Positions 35,501 to 51,500 are shown, counted from the stretch's first letter. The stretch is 64,000 nucleotides of DNA from Prosapia bicincta (GCA_036971475.1 JBAIZL010000010.1:10928026-10992025); one strand, 5' to 3'. Numbers and translations: made by a program. Notes: generated by a model not told the origin, from the sequence alone.

Positions 35501-38500
35501 CAGGGAGAGGGGAGCAAGTGCATCACTGCTCGCAAGGGCGGTGTAGGTTCTACATGATAGGATAACGTCACTCTAGTTTCACTATTATAACTGTTACGAA
35601 GTATCGTTATACTAGTCGCGTAAGTCTATCTAATCGAGATATCTACACAGCCTAATAGTGAAGCATACAGGGAAAGGGGAGCAAGTGCATCACTGCCCGC
35701 AAGGGCGGTGTAGGTTCTACATGATAGGATAACGTCACTCTAGTTTCACTATTATAACTGTTACGAAGTATCGTTATACTAGTCGCGTAAGTCTATCTAA
35801 TCGAGATATCTACACAGCCTAATAGTGAAGCATACAGGGAAAGGGGAGCAAGTGCATCACTGCTCGCAAGGGCGGTGTAGGTTCTACATGATAGGATAAC
35901 GTCACTCTAGTTTCACTATTATAACTGTTACGAAGTATCGTTATACTAGTCGCGTAAGTCTATCTAATCGAGATATCTACACAGCCTAATAGTGAAGCAT
36001 ACAGGGAAAGGGGAGCAAGTGCATCACTGCTCGCATGGGCGGTGTAGGTTCTACATGATAGGATAACGTCACTCTAGTTTCACTATTATAACTGTTACGA
36101 AGTATCGTTATACTACTCGCGTAAGTCTATCTAATCGAGATATCTACACAGCCTAATAGTGAAGCATACAGGGAAAGGGGAGCAAGTGCATCACTGCTCG
36201 CAAGGGCGGTGTAGGTTCTACATGATAGGATAACGTCACTCTAGTTTCACTATTATAACTGTTACGAAGTATCGTTATACTAGTCGCGTAAGTCTATCTA
36301 ATCGAGATGTCTACACAGCCTAATAGTGAAGCATACAGGGAAAGGGGAGCAAGTGCATCACTGCTCGCAAGGGCGGTGAAGGTTCTACATGATAGGAAAA
36401 CGTCACTCTAGTTTCACTATAATAACTGTTACGAAGTATCGTTATACTAGTCGCGTAAGTCTATCTAATCGAGATATCTACACAGCCTAATAGTGAAGCA
36501 TACAGGGAAAGGGGAGCAAGTGCATCACTGCTCGCAAGGGCGGTGTAGGTTCTACATGATAGGAAAACGTCACTCTAGTTTCACTATAATAACTGTTACG
36601 AAGTATCGTTATACTAGTCGCGTAAGTCTATCTAATCGAGATATCTACACAGCCTAATAGTGAAGCATACAGGGAAAGGGGAGCAAGTGCATCACTGCTC
36701 GCATAGGCGGTGTAGGTTCTACATGATAGGATAACGTCACTCTAGTTTCACTATTATAACTGTTACGAAGTATCGTTATACTAGTCGCGTAAGTCTATCT
36801 AATCGAGATGTCTACACAGCCTAATAGTGAAGCATATAGGGAAAGGGGAGCAAGTGCATCACTGCTCGCAAGGGCGGTGTAGGTTCTACATGATAGGATA
36901 ACGTCACTCTAGTTTCACTATTATAACTGTTACGAAGTATCGTTATACTAGTCGCGTAAGTCTATCTAATCGAGATATCTACACAGCCTAATAGTGAAGC
37001 ATACAGGGAAAGGGGAGCAAGTGCATCACTGCTCGCAAGGGCGGTGTAGGTTCTACATGATAGGATAACGTCACTCTAGTTTCACTATTATAACTGTTAC
37101 GAAGTATCGTTATACTAGTCGCGTAAGTCTATCTAATCGAGATATCTACACAGCCTAATAGTGAAGCATACAGGGAAAGGGGAGCAAGTGCATCACTGCT
37201 CGCAAGGGCGGTGTAGGTTCTACATGATAGGATAACGTCACTCTAGTTTCACTATTATAACTGTTACGAAGTATCGTTATACTAGTCGCGTAAGTCTATC
37301 TAATCGAGATATCTACACAGCCTAATAGAAAAGCATACAGGGAAAGGGGAGCAAGTGGATCACTGCTCGCAAGGGCGGTGTAGGTTCTACATGATAGGAT
37401 AACGTCACTCTAGTTTCACTATAATAACTGTTACGAAGTATCGTTATACTAGTCGCGTAAGTCTATCTAATCGAGATATCTACACAGCCTAATAGTGAAG
37501 CATACAGGGAAAGGGGAGCAAGTGCATCACTGCTCGTAAGGGCGGTGTAGGTTCTACATGATAGGATAACGTCACTCTAGTTTCACTATAATAACTGTTA
37601 CGAAGTATCGTTATACTAGTCGCGTAAGTCTATCTAATCGAGATATCTACACAGCCTAATAGTGAAGCATACAGGGAAAGGGGAGCAAGTGCATCACTGC
37701 TCGCAAGGGCGGTGTAGGTTCTACATGATAGGATAACGTCACTCTAGTTTCACTATTATAACTGTTACGAAGTATCGTTATACTAGTCGCGTAAGTCTAT
37801 CTAATCGAGATGTCTACACAGCCTAATAGTGAAGCATACAGGGAAAGGGGAGCAAGTGCATCACTGCTCGCAAGGGCGGTGAAGGTTCTACATGATAGGA
37901 AAACGTCACTCTAGTTTCACTATAATAACTGTTACGAAGTATCGTTATACTAGTCGCGTAAGTCTATCTAATCGAGATATCTACACAGCCTAATAGTGAA
38001 GCATACAGGGAAAGGGGAGCAAGTGCATCACTGCTCGCAAGGGCGGTGTAGGTTCTACATGATAGGAAAACGTCACTCTAGTTTCACTATTATAACTGTT
38101 ACGAAGTATCGTTATACTAGTCGCGTAAGTCTATCTAATCGAGATGTCTACACAGCCTAATAGTGAAGCATATAGGGAAAGGGGAGCAAGTGCATCACTG
38201 CTCGCAAGGGCGGTGTAGGTTCTACATGATAGGAAAACGTGACTCTAGTTTCACTATAATAACTGTTACGTAATATCGTTATACTAGTCGCGTAAGTCTA
38301 TCTAATCGAGATATCTACACAGTCTAATAGTGAAGCATACAGGGAAAGGGGAGCAAGTGCATCACTGCTCGCAAGGGCGGTGTAGGTTCTACATGATAGG
38401 AAAACGTCACTCTAGTTTCACTATTATAACTGTTACGAAGTATCGTTATACTAGTCGCGTAAGTCTATCTAATCGAGATATCTACACAGCCTAATAGTGA

Positions 38501-41500
38501 AGCATACAGGGAAAGGGGAGCAAGTGCATCACTGCTCGCAAGGGCGGTGTAGGTTCTACATGATAGGAAAACGTCACTCTAGTTTCACTATAATAACTGT
38601 TACGAAGTATCGTTATACTAGTCGCGTAAGTCTATCTAATCGAGATATCTACACAGCCTAATAGTGAAGCATACAGGGAAAGGGGAGCAAGTGCATCACT
38701 GCTCGCAAGGGCGGTGTAGGTTCTACATGATAGGAAAACGTGACTCTAGTTTCACTATTATAACTGTCACGAAGTATCGTTATACTAGTCACGTAAGTCT
38801 ATCTAATCGAGATGTCTACACAGCCTAATAGTGAAACATACAAGGAAAGGGGAGCAAGTGCATCACTGCTCGCATAGGCGGTGTAGGTTCTACATGATAG
38901 GATAACGTCACTCTAGTTTCACTATTATAACTGTTACGAAGTATCGTTATACTAGTCGCGTAAGTCTATCTAATCGAGATGTCTACACAGCCTAATAGTG
39001 AAGCATACAGGGAAAGGGGAGCAAGTGCATCACTGCTCGCATAGGCGGTGTAGGTTCTACATGATAGGATAACGTCACTCTAGTTTCACTATTATAACTG
39101 TTACGAAGTATCGTTATACTAGTCGCGTAAGTCTATCTAATCGAGATGTCTACACAGCCTAATAGTGAAGCATACAGGGAAAGGGGAGCAAGTGCATCAC
39201 TGCATGGGCGGAGTAGGTTCTACATGATAGGATAACGTCACTCTAGATTCACTATTATAACTGTTACGAAGTATCGTTATACTAGTCGCGTAAGTCTATC
39301 TAATCGAGATGTCTACACAGCCTAATAGTGAAGCATACAGGGAGAGGGGTGCAAGTGCATCACTGCTCGCATGGGCGGTGTAGGTTCTACATGATAGGAT
39401 AACGTCACTCTAGTTTCACTATTATAACTGTTACGAAGTATCGTTATACTAGTCGCGTAAGTCTATCTAATCGAGATGTCTACACAGCCTAATAGTGAAG
39501 CATACAGGGAAAGGGGAGCAAGTGCATCACTGCTCGCATAGGCGGTGTAGGTTCTACATGATAGGATAACGTCACTCTAGTTTCACTATTATAACTGTTA
39601 CGAGGTATCGTTATACTAGTCGCGTAAGTCTATCTAATCGAGATGTCTACACAGCCTAATAGTGAAGCATACAGGGAAAGGGGAGCAAGTGCATCACTGC
39701 TCGCATAGGCGGTGTAGGTTCTACATGATAGGATAACGTCACTCTAGTTTCACTATTATAACTGTTACGAAGTATCGTTATACTAGTCGCGTAAGTCTAT
39801 CTAATCGAGATGTCTACACAGCCTAATAGTGAAGCATACAGGGAAAGGGGTGCAAGTGCATCACTGCTCGCATAGGCGGTGTAGGTTCTACATGATAGGA
39901 TAACGTCACTCTAGTTTCACTATTATAACTGTTACGAAGTATCGTTATACTAGTCGCGTAAGTCTATCTAATCGAGATGTCTACACAGGCTAATAGTGAA
40001 GCATACAGGGAAAGGGGAGCAAGTGCATCACTGCTCGCATAGGCGGTGTAGGTTCTACATGATAGGATAACGTCACTCTAGTTTCACTATAATAACTGTT
40101 ACGAAGTATCGTTATACTAGTCACGTAAGTCTATCTAATCGAGATGTCTACACAGCCTAATAGTGAAGCATACAGGGAAAGGGGTGCAAGTGCATCACTG
40201 CTCGCATAGGCGGTGTAGGTTCTACATGATAGGATAACGTCACTCTAGTTTCACTATTATAACTGTTACGAAGTATCGTTATACTAGTCGCGTAAGTCTA
40301 TCTAATCGGGATATCTACACAGCCTAATAGTGAAGCATACAGGGAAAGGGGAGCAAGTGCATCACTGCTCGCAAGGGCGGTGTAGGTTCTACATGATAGG
40401 ATAACGTCACTCTAGTTTCACTATAATAACTGTTACGAAGTATCGTTATACTAGTCGCGTAAGTCTATCTAATCGAGATATCTACACAGCCTAATAGTGA
40501 AGCATACAGGGAAAGGGGTGCAAGTGCATCACTGCTCGCATGGGCGGTGTAGGTTCTACATGATAGGATAACGTCACTCTAGTTTCACTATTATAACTGT
40601 TACGAAGTATCGTTATACTAGTCACGTAAGTCTATCTAATCGAGATGTCTACACAGCCTAATAGTGAAGCATACAGGGAAAGGGGAGCAAGTGCATCACT
40701 GCTCGCATGGGCGGTGTAGGTTCTACATGATAGGAAAACGTGACTCTAGTTTCACTATTATAACTGTTACGTAATATCGTTATACTAGTCGCGTAAGTCT
40801 ATCTAATCGAGATATCTACACAGCCTAATAGTGAAGCATACAGGGAAAGGGGAGCAAGTGCATCACTGCTCGCAAGGGCGGTGTAGGTTCTACATGATAG
40901 GAAAACGTCACTCTAGTTTCACTATAATAACTGTTACGAAGTATCGTTATACTAGTCGCGTAAGTCTATCTAATAGAGATATCTACACAGCCTAATAGTG
41001 AAGCATACAGGGAAAGGGGTGCAAGTGCATCACTGCTCGCATGGGCGGTGTAGGTTCTACATGATAGGATAACGTCACTCTAGTTTCACTATTATAACTG
41101 TTACGAAGTATCGTTATACTAGTCACCTAAGTCTATCTAATCGAGATGTCTACACAGCCTAATAGTGAAGCATACAGGGAAAGGGGAGCAAGTGCATCAC
41201 TGCTCGCAAGGGCGGTGTAGGTTCTACATGATAGGAAAACGTGACTCTAGTTTCACTATAATAACTGTTACGTAATATCGTTATACTAGTCGCGTAAGTC
41301 TATCTAATCGAGATATCTACACAGCCTAATAGTGAAGCATACAGGGAAAGGGGAGCAAGTGCATCACTGCTCGCAAGGGCGGTGTAGGTTCTACATGATA
41401 GGAAAACGTCACTCTAGTTTCACTATAATAACTGTTACGAAGTATCGTTATACTAGTCGCGTAAGTCTATCTAATCGAGATATCTACACAGCCTAATAGT

Positions 41501-44500
41501 GAAGCATACAGGGAAAGGGGAGCAAGTGCATCACTGCTCGCAAGGGCGGTGTAGGTTCTACATGATAGGAAAACGTCACTCTAGTTTCACTATAATAACT
41601 GTTACGAAGTATCGTTATACTAGTCACGTAAGTCTATCTAATCGAGATATCTACACAGCCTAATAGTGAAGCATACAGGGAAAGGGGAGCAAGTGCATCA
41701 TTGCTCGCATAGGCGGTGTAGGTTCTACATGATAGGATAACGTCACTCTAGTTTCACTATTGTAACTGTTACGAAGTATCGTTATACTAGTCGCGTAAGT
41801 CTATCTAATCGAGATGTCTACACAGCCTAATAGTGAAGCATATAGGGAAAGGGGAGCAAGTGCATCACTGCTCGCAAGGGCGGTGTAGGTTCTACATGAT
41901 AGGAAAACGTGACTCTAGTTTCACTATAATAACTGTTACGTAATATCGTTATACTAGTCGCGTAAGTCTATCTAATCGAGATATCTACACAGCCTAATAG
42001 TGAAGCATACAGGGAAAGGGGAGCAAGTGCATCACTGCTCGCAAGGGCGGTGTAGGTTCTACATGATAGGAAAACGTCACTCTAGTTTCACTATAATAAC
42101 TGTTACGTAATATCTTTATACTAGTCGCGTAAGTCTATCTAATCGAGATATCTACACAGCCTAATAGTGAAGCATACAGGGAAAGGGGAGCAAGTGCATC
42201 ACTGCTCGCAAGGGCAGTGTAGGTTCTACATGATAGGATAACGTCACTCTAGTTTCACTATTATAACTGTTACGAAGTATCGTTATACTAGTCGCGTAAG
42301 TCTATCTAATCGAGATATCTACACAGTCTAATAGTGAAGCATACAGGGAAAGGGGAGCAAGTGCATCACTGCTCGCAAGGGCGGTGTAGGTTCTACATGA
42401 TAGGATAACGTCACTCTAGTTTCACTATTATAACTGTTACGAAGTATCGTTATACTAGTCGCGTAAGTCTATCTAATCGAGATATCTACACAGCCTAATA
42501 GTGAAGCATACAGGAAAAGGGGAGCAAGTGCATCACTGCTCGCAAGGGCGGTGTAGGTTCTACATGATAGGATAACGTCACTCTAGTTTCACTATTATAA
42601 CTGTTACGAAGTATCGTTATACTAGTCGCGTAAGTCTATCTAATCGAGATATCTACACAGCCTAATAGTGAAGCATACAGGGAAAGGGGAGCAAGTGCAT
42701 CACTGCTCGCAAGGGCGGTGTAGGTTCTACATGATAGGAAAACGTCACTCTAGTTTCACTATAATAACTGTTACGAAGTATCGTTATACTAGTCACGTAA
42801 GTCTATCTAATCGAGATATCTACACAGCCTAATAGTGAAGCATACAGGGAAAGGGGAGCAAGTGCATCATTGCTCGCATAGGCGGTGTAGGTTCTACATG
42901 ATAGGATAACGTCACTCTAGTTTCACTATTGTAACTGTTACGAAGTATCGTTATACTAGTCGCGTAAGTCTATCTAATCGAGATGTCTACACAGCCTAAT
43001 AGTGAAGCATATAGGGAAAGGGGAGCAAGTGCATCACTGCTCGCAAGGGCGGTGTAGGTTCTACATGATAGGAAAACGTCACTCTAGTTTCACTATAATA
43101 ACTGTTACGAAGTATCGTTATACTAGTCGCGTAAGTCTATCTAATCGAGATGTCTACACAGCCTAATAGTGAAGCATACAGGGAAAGGGGAGCAAGTGCA
43201 TCACTGCTCGCAAGGGCGGTGTAGGTTCTACATGATAGGAAAACGTGACTCTAGTTTCACTATAATAACTGTTACGTAATATCGTTATACTAGACGCGTA
43301 AGTCTATCTAATCGAGATATCTACACAGCCTAATAGTGAAGCATACAGGGAAAGGGGAGCAAGTGCATCACTGCTCGCAAGGGCGGTGTAGGTTCTACAT
43401 GATAGGAAAACGTCACTCTAGTTTCACTATAATAACTGTTACGAAGTATCGTTGTACTAGTCGCGTAAGTCTATCTAATCGAGATATCTACACAGCCTAA
43501 TAGTGAAGCATACAGGGAAAGGGGAGCAAGTGCATCACTGCTCGCAAGGGCGGTGTAGGTTCTACATGATAGGAAAACGTGACTCTAGTTTCACTATTAT
43601 AAATGTTACGAAGTATCGTTATACTAGACGCGTAAGTCTATCTAATCGAGATATCTACACAGCCTAATAGTGAAGCATACAGGGAAAGGGGAGCAAGTGC
43701 ATCACTGCTCGCAAGGGCGGTGTAGGTTCTACATGATAGGAAAACGTCACTCTAGTTTCACTATAATAACTGTTACGAAGTATCGTTATACTAGTCGCGT
43801 AAGTCTATCTAATCGAGATATCTACACAGCCTAATAGTGAAGCATACAGGGAAAGGGGAGCAAGTGCATCACTGCTCGCAAGGGCGGTGTAGGTTCTACA
43901 TGATAGGAAAACGTCACTCTAGTTTCACTATAATAACTGTTACGAAGTATCGTTATACTAGTCGCGTAAGTCTATCTAATCGAGATGTCTACACAGCCTA
44001 ATAGTGAAGCATACAGGGAAAGGGGAGCAAGTGCATCACTGCTCGCATGGGCGGTGTAGGTTCTACATGATAGGAAAACGTCACTCTAGTTAACTATAAT
44101 AAATGTTACGAAGTATCGTTATACTAGACGCGTAAGTCTATCTAATCGAGATGTCTACACAGCCTGATAGTGAAGCATACAAGGAAAGGGGAGCAAGTGC
44201 ATCACTGCTCTCATGGGCGGTGTAGGTTCTACATGATAGGAAAACGTCACTCTGGTTACACTATAATAAATGTTACGAAGTATCGTTATACTAGACGCGT
44301 AAGTCTATCTAATCGAGATGTCTACACAGCCTAATAGTGACGCATACAAGGAAAGGGGAGCAAGTGCATCACTGCTCGCATGGGCGGTGTAGGTTCTACA
44401 TGATAGGAAAACGTCACTCTAGTTTCACTATAATAACTGTTACGAAGTGTCGTTATACTAGTCGCGTAAGTCTATCTAATGGAGATGTCTACACAGCCTA

Positions 44501-45380
44501 ATAGTGAAGCATACAGGGAAAGAGGTGCAAGTGCATCACTGCTCGCATGGGCGTTGTAGGTTCTACATGATAGGATAACGTCACTCTAGTTACACTATTA
44601 TAACTGTTACGAAGTATCGTTATACTAGTCGCGTAAGTCTATCTAATAGAGATGTCTACACAGCCTAATAGTGAAGCATACAGGGAAAGAGGTGCAAGTG
44701 CATCACTGCTCGCATGGGCGTTGTAGGTTCTACATGATAGGAAAACGTCACTCTAGTTTCACTATTATAACTGTTACGAAGTATCGTTATACTAGTCGCG
44801 TAAGTCTATCTAATCGAGATATCTACACAGCCTAATAGTGAAGCATACAGGGAAAGGGGTGCAAGTGCATCACTGCATGGGCGGAGTAGGTTCTACATGA
44901 TAGGGTAAACGTCACTCTAGTTTCACTATTATAACTGTTACGAAGTATCGTTATACTAGTCGCGTAAGTCTATCTAATCGAGATATCTACACAGCCTAAT
45001 AGTGAAGCATACAGGGAAAGGGGAGCAAGTGCATCACTGCTCGCATGGGCGGTGTAGGTTCTACATGATAGGGTGAACGTCACTCTAGTTTCACTATAAT
45101 AACTGTTACGAAATATCGTTATACTAGTCGCGTAAGTCTATCTAATCGAGATGTTTACACAGCCTAATAGTGAAGCATACAGTGAGAGGGGAGCAAGTGC
45201 ATCACTGCTCGCATGGGCGGTGTAGGTTCTACATGATAGGAAAACGTCACTCTAGTTTCACTATAATAACTGTTACGAAATATCGTTATACTAGTCGCGT
45301 AAGTCTATCTAATCGAGATGTCTACACAGCCTAATAGTGAAACATACAAGGAAAGGGGAGCAAGTGCATCACTGCTCGCA
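32538..45380. repeat. Superunit of about 77 monomers, copy I
   Basis: This is a very long higher-order unit made of a 19-mer family copy (U4, to about 35440), then a block rich in the gagatatctac monomer type (about 35440-43980), then a distinctive run with gttaactataataaatg (44089), ctctggttac, gacgcatac, ggaaagaggtgc and cagtgagagggg (about 45180). The same order recurs from about 45553. Offsets between copies are 12848, 13182 and 15352 bp in successive parts, differing by whole monomers. U4 lacks the two monomers around tgcttaactgc that copy II retains. Confidence 0.85.
35440..43980. repeat. Block enriched in the gagatatctac (EcoRV-site) monomer type
   Basis: In this block most monomers read gagatatctac instead of gagatgtctac, and ctcgcaagggcgg in the hairpin segment. 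Sub-variants include aaaacgtgactc with acgtaatatcg, agcatataggg, attgtaactg and a unique tatctttatac at about 42110. The same block, with the same markers, reappears from about 48630 to 59340. The single-base change creates a GATATC site in nearly every monomer, so this subfamily would be visible as a distinct restriction ladder. Confidence 0.8.
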
Positions 45381-45552
45381 AGGGCGTTGTAAGTTCTACA
45401 TGATAGTATAACGTCACTCTAGTTTCACTATTATAACTGTTACGAAGTATCGTTATACTAGTCACGTAAGTCTATCTAATCGAGATGTCTACACAGCCTA
45501 TCAGTGAAACATACAAGGAAAGGGGAGTAAGTGCATCACTGCTCGCATAGCC
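45381..45552. repeat. Junction monomer between superunit copies
   Basis: About one monomer, with tagtataacg, cctatcagtgaaac and caaggaaaggggagtaag variants, does not match either superunit copy at the expected offset. It resembles monomers near 24300-24530, just before copy U1. It marks where copy I was joined to copy II. Confidence 0.6.
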
Positions 45553-48500
45553 GGTGTAGGTTCTACATGATAGGATAACGTCACTCTAGTTTCACTATTA
45601 TAACTGTTACGAAATATCGTTATACTAGTCACGTAAGTCTATCTAATCGAGATGTCTACACAGCCTAATAGTGAAGCATACAGGGAAAGGGGAGCAAGTG
45701 CATCACTGCTCGCATAGGCGGTGTAGGTTCTACATGATAGGATAACGTCACTCTAGTTTCACTCTTATAACTGTTACGAAGTATCGTTATACTAGTCGCG
45801 TAAGTCTATCTAATCGAGATGTCTACACAGCCTAATAGTGAAGCATACAGGGAGAGGGGTGCAAGTGCATCACTGCTCGCATGGGCGGTGTAGGTTCTAC
45901 ATGATAGGATAACGTCACTCTAGTTTCACTATTATAACTGTTACGAAGTATCGTTATACTAGTCGCGTAAGTCTATCTAATCGAGATGTCTACACAGCCT
46001 AATCGTGAAGCATACAGGGAAAGGGGAGCAAGTGCATCACTGCTCGCATAGGCGGTGTAGGTTCTACATGATAGGATAACGTCACTCTAGTTTCACTATT
46101 ATAACTGTTACGAAGTATCGTTATACTAGTCGCGTAAGTCTATCTAATCGAGATGTCTACACAGCCTAATAGTGAAGCATACAGGGAAAGGGGAGCAAGT
46201 GCATCACTGCTCGCATGGGCTGTGTAGGTTCTACATGATAGGATAACGTCACTCTAGTTTCACTATTATAACTGTTACGAAGTATCGTTATACTAGTCGC
46301 GTAAGTCTATCTAATCGAGATGTCTACACAGCCTAATAGTGAAGCATACAGGGATAGGGGAGCAAGTGCATCACTGCTCGCATAGGCGGTGTAGGTTCTA
46401 CATGATAGGATAACGTCACTCTAGTTTCACTCTTATAACTGTTACGAAGTATCGTTATACTAGTCGCGTAAGTCTATCTAATCGAGATGTCTACACAGCC
46501 TAATAGTGAAGCATACAGGGAAAGGGGAGCAAGTGCATCACTGCTCGCATAGGCGGTGTAGGTTCTACATGATAGGATAACGTCACTCTAGTTTCACTAT
46601 TATAACTGTTACGAAGTATCGTTATACTAGTCGCGTAAGTCTATCTAATCGAGATGTCTACACAGCCTAATAGTGAAGCATACAGGGAAAGGGGAGCAAG
46701 TGCATCACTGCATGGGCGGAGTAAGTTCTACATGATAGGATAACGTCACTCTAGTTTCACTATTATAACTGTTACGAAGTATCGTTATACTAGTCGCGTA
46801 AGTCTATCTAATCGAGATATCTACACAGCCTAATAGTGAAGCATACAGGGAAAGGGGAGCAAGTGCATCACTGCTCGCAAGGGCGGTGTAGGTTCTACAT
46901 GATAGGATAACGTCACTCTAGTTTCACTATTATAACTGTTACGAAGTATCGTTATTCTAGTCGCGTAAGTCTATCTAATCGAGATGCCTACACAGGCTAA
47001 TAGTGAAGCATACAGGGAAAGGGGAGCAAGTGCATCACTGCTCGCATAGGCGGTGTAGGTTCTACATGATAGGATAACGTCACTCTAGTTTCACTATTAT
47101 AACTGTTACGAAGTATCGTTATTCTAGTCGCGTAAGTCTATCTAATCGAGATGCCTACACAGGCTAATAGTGAAGCATACAGGGAAAGGGGAGCAAGTGC
47201 ATCACTGCTCGCATAGGCGGTGTAGGTTCTACATGATAGGATAACGTCACTCTAGTTTCACTATAATAACTGTTACGAAGTATCGTTATACTAGTCACGT
47301 AAGTCTATCTAATCGAGATGTCTACACAGCGTAACAGTGAAGCATACAGGGAGAGGGGTGCAAGTGCATCACTGCTCGCATGGGCGGTGTAGGTTCTACA
47401 TGATAGGATAACGTCACTCTAGTTTCACTATTATAACTGTTACGAAGTATCGTTATACTAGTCGCGTAAGTCTATCTAATCGAGATATCTACACAGCCTA
47501 ATAGTGAAGCATACAGGGAAAGGGGAGCAAGTGCAACACTGCTCGCAAGGGCGGTGTAGGTTCTACATGATAGGATAACGTCACTCTAGTTTCACTATAA
47601 TAACTGTTACGAAGTATCGTTATACTAGTCGCGTAAGTCTATCTAATCGAGATGTCTACACAGCCTAATAGTGAAGCATACAGGGAAAGGGGTGCAAGTG
47701 CATCACTGCTCGCATGGGCGGTGTAGGTTCTACATGATAGGATAACGTCACTCTAGTTTCACTATTATAACTGTTACGAAGTATCGTTATACTAGTCACG
47801 TAAGTCTATCTAATCGAGATGTCTACACAGCCTAATAGTGAAGCATACAGGGAAAGGGGAGCAAGTGCTTAACTGCTCGCATGGGCGGTGTAGGATCTAC
47901 ATGATAGGATAACGTCACTCTAGTTTCACTATTATAACTGTTACGAAGTATCGTTATACTAGTCGCGTAAGTCTATCTAATCGAGATGTTTACACAGAAT
48001 AGTAGTGAAGCATACAGGGAAAGGGGTGCAAGTGCATCACTGCTCGCATAGGCGGTGTAGGTTCTACATGATAGGATAACGTCACTCTAGTTTCACTATT
48101 ATAACTGTTACGAAGTATCGTTATACTAGTCGCGTAAGTCTATCTAATCGAGATGTCTACACAGCCTAATAGTGAAGCATACAGGGAAAGGGGTGCAAGT
48201 GCATCATTGCTCGCATGGGCGGTGTAGGTTCTACATGATAGGATAACGTTACTCTAGTTTCACTATTATAACTGTTACGAAGTGTCGTTATACTAGTCGC
48301 GTAAGTCTATCTAATCGAGATGTCTACACAGCCTAATAGTGAAGCATACAGGGAAAGGGGTGCAAGTGCATCACTGCTCGCATGGGCGGTGTAGGTTCTA
48401 CATGATAGGATAACGTCACTCTAGTTTCACTATTATAACTGTTACGAAGTATCGTTATACTAGTCGCGTAAGTCTATCTAATCGAGATGTTTACACAGCC

Positions 48501-51500
48501 TAATAGTGAAGCATACAGGGAAAGGGGAGCAAGTGCATCACTGCTCGCATAGGCGGTGTAGGTTCTACATGATAGGATAACGTCACTCTAGTTTCACTAT
48601 TATAACTGTTACGAAGTATCGTTATACTAGTCGCGTAAGTCTATCTAATCGAGATATCTACACAGCCTAATAGTGAAGCATACAGGGAGAGGGGAGCAAG
48701 TGCATCACTGCTCGCAAGGGCGGTGTAGGTTCTACATGATAGGATAACGTCACTCTAGTTTCACTATTATAACTGTTACGAAGTATCGTTATACTAGTCG
48801 CGTAAGTCTATCTAATCGAGATATCTACACAGCCTAATAGTGAAGCATACAGGGAAAGGGGAGCAAGTGCATCACTGCTCGCAAGGGCGGTGTAGGTTCT
48901 ACATGATAGGATAACGTCACTCTAGTTTCACTATTATAACTGTTACGAAGTATCGTTATACTAGTCGCGTAAGTCTATCTAATCGAGATATCTACACAGC
49001 CTAATAGTGAAGCATACAGGGAAAGGGGAGCAAGTGCATCACTGCTCGCAAGGGCGGTGTAGGTTCTACATGATAGGATAACGTCACTCTAGTTTCACTA
49101 TTATAACTGTTACGAAGTATCGTTATACTAGTCGCGTAAGTCTATCTAATCGAGATATCTACACAGCCTAATAGTGAAGCATACAGGGAAAGGGGAGCAA
49201 GTGCATCACTGCTCGCATGGGCGGTGTAGGTTCTACATGATAGGATAACGTCACTCTAGTTTCACTATTATAACTGTTACGAAGTATCGTTATACTACTC
49301 GCGTAAGTCTATCTAATCGAGATATCTACACAGCCTAATAGTGAAGCATACAGGGAAAGGGGAGCAAGTGCATCATTGCTCGCAAGGGCGGTGTAGGTTC
49401 TACATGATAGGATAACGTCACTCTAGTTTCACTATAATAACTGTTACGAAGTATCGTTATACTAGTCGCGTAAGTCTATCTAATCGAGATATCTACACAG
49501 CCTAATAGTGAAGCATACAGGGAAAGGGGAGCAAGTGCATCACTGCTCGCAAGGGCGGTGTAGGTTCTACATGATAGGATAACGTCACTCTAGTTTCACT
49601 ATTATAACTGTTACGAAGTATCGTTATACTAGTCGCGTAAGTCTATCTAATCGAGATGTCTACACAGCCTAATAGTGAAGCAAACAGGGAAAGGGGAGCA
49701 AGTGCATCACTGCTCGCAAGGGCGGTGAAGGTTCTACATGATAGGAAAACGTCACTCTAGTTTCACTATAATAACTGTTACGAAGTATCGTTATACTAGT
49801 CGCGTAAGTCTATCTAATCGAGATATCTACACAGCTTAATAGTGAAGCATACAGGGAAAGGGGAGCAAGTGCATCACTGCTCGCAAGGGCGGTGTAGGTT
49901 CTACATGATAGGAAAACGTCACTCTAGTTTCACTATAATAACTGTTACGAAGTATCGTTATACTAGTCGCGTAAGTCTATCTAATCGAGATATCTACACA
50001 GCCTAATAGTGAAGCATACAGGGAAAGGGGAGCAAGTGCATCACTGCTCGCATAGGCGGTGTAGGTTCTACATGATAGGATAACGTCACTCTAGTTTCAC
50101 TATTATAACTGTTACGAAGTATCGTTATACTAGTCGCGTAAGTCTATCTAATCGAGATGTCTACACAGCCTAATAGTGAAGCATATAGGGAAAGGGGAGC
50201 AAGTGCATCACTGCTCGCAAGGGCGGTGTAGGTTCTACATGATAGGATAACGTCACTCTAGTTTCACTATTATAACTGTTACGAAGTATCGTTATACTAG
50301 TCGCGTAAGTCTATCTAATCGAGATATCTACACAGCCTAATAGTGAAGCATACAGGGAAAGGGGAGCAAGTGCATCACTGCTCGCAAGGGCGGTGTAGGT
50401 TCTACATGATAGGATAACGTCACTCTAGTTTCACTATTATAACTGTTACGAAGTATCGTTATACTAGTCGCGTAAGTCTATCTAATCGAGATATCTACAC
50501 AGCCTAATAGTGAAGCATACAGGAAAGGGGAGCAAGTGCATCACTGCTCGCAAGGGCGGTGTAGGTTCTACATGATAGGATAACGTCACTCTAGTTTCAC
50601 TATTATAACTGTTACGAAGTATCGTTATACTAGTCGCGTAAGTCTATCTAATCGAGATATCTACACAGCCTAATAGTGAAGCATACAGGGAAAGGGGAGC
50701 AAGTGCATCACTGCTCGCAAGGGCGGTGTAGGTTCTACATGATAGGATAACGTCACTCTAGTTTCACTATAATAACTGTTACGAAGTATCGTTATACTAG
50801 TCGCGTAAGTCTATCTAATCGAGATATCTACACAGCCTAATAGTGAAGCATACAGGGAAAGGGGAGCAAGTGCATCACTGCTCGCAAGGGCGGTGTAGGT
50901 TCTACATGATAGGATAACGTCACTCTAGTTTCACTATAATAACTGTTACGAAGTATCGTTATACTAGTCGCGTAAGTCTATCTAATCGAGATATCTACAC
51001 AGCCTAATAGTGAAGCATACAGGGAAAGGGGAGCAAGTGCATCACTGCTCGCAAGGGCGGTGTAGGTTCTACATGATAGGATAACGTCACTCTAGTTTCA
51101 CTATTATAACTGTTACGAAGTATCGTTATACTAGTCGCGTAAGTCTATCTAATCGAGATGTCTACACAGCCTAATAGTGAAGCATACAGGGAAAGGGGAG
51201 CAAGTGCATCACTGCTCGCAAGGGCGGTGAAGGTTCTACATGATAGGAAAACGTCACTCTAGTTTCACTATAATAACTGTTACGAAGTATCGTTATACTA
51301 GTCGCGTAAGTCTATCTAATCGAGATATCTACACAGCCTAATAGTGAAGCATACAGGGAAAGGGGAGCAAGTGCATCACTGCTCGCAAGGGCGGTGTAGG
51401 TTCTACATGATAGGAAAACGTCACTCTAGTTTCACTATAATAACTGTTACGAAGTATCGTTATACTAGTCGCGTAAGTCTATCTAATCGAGATATCTACA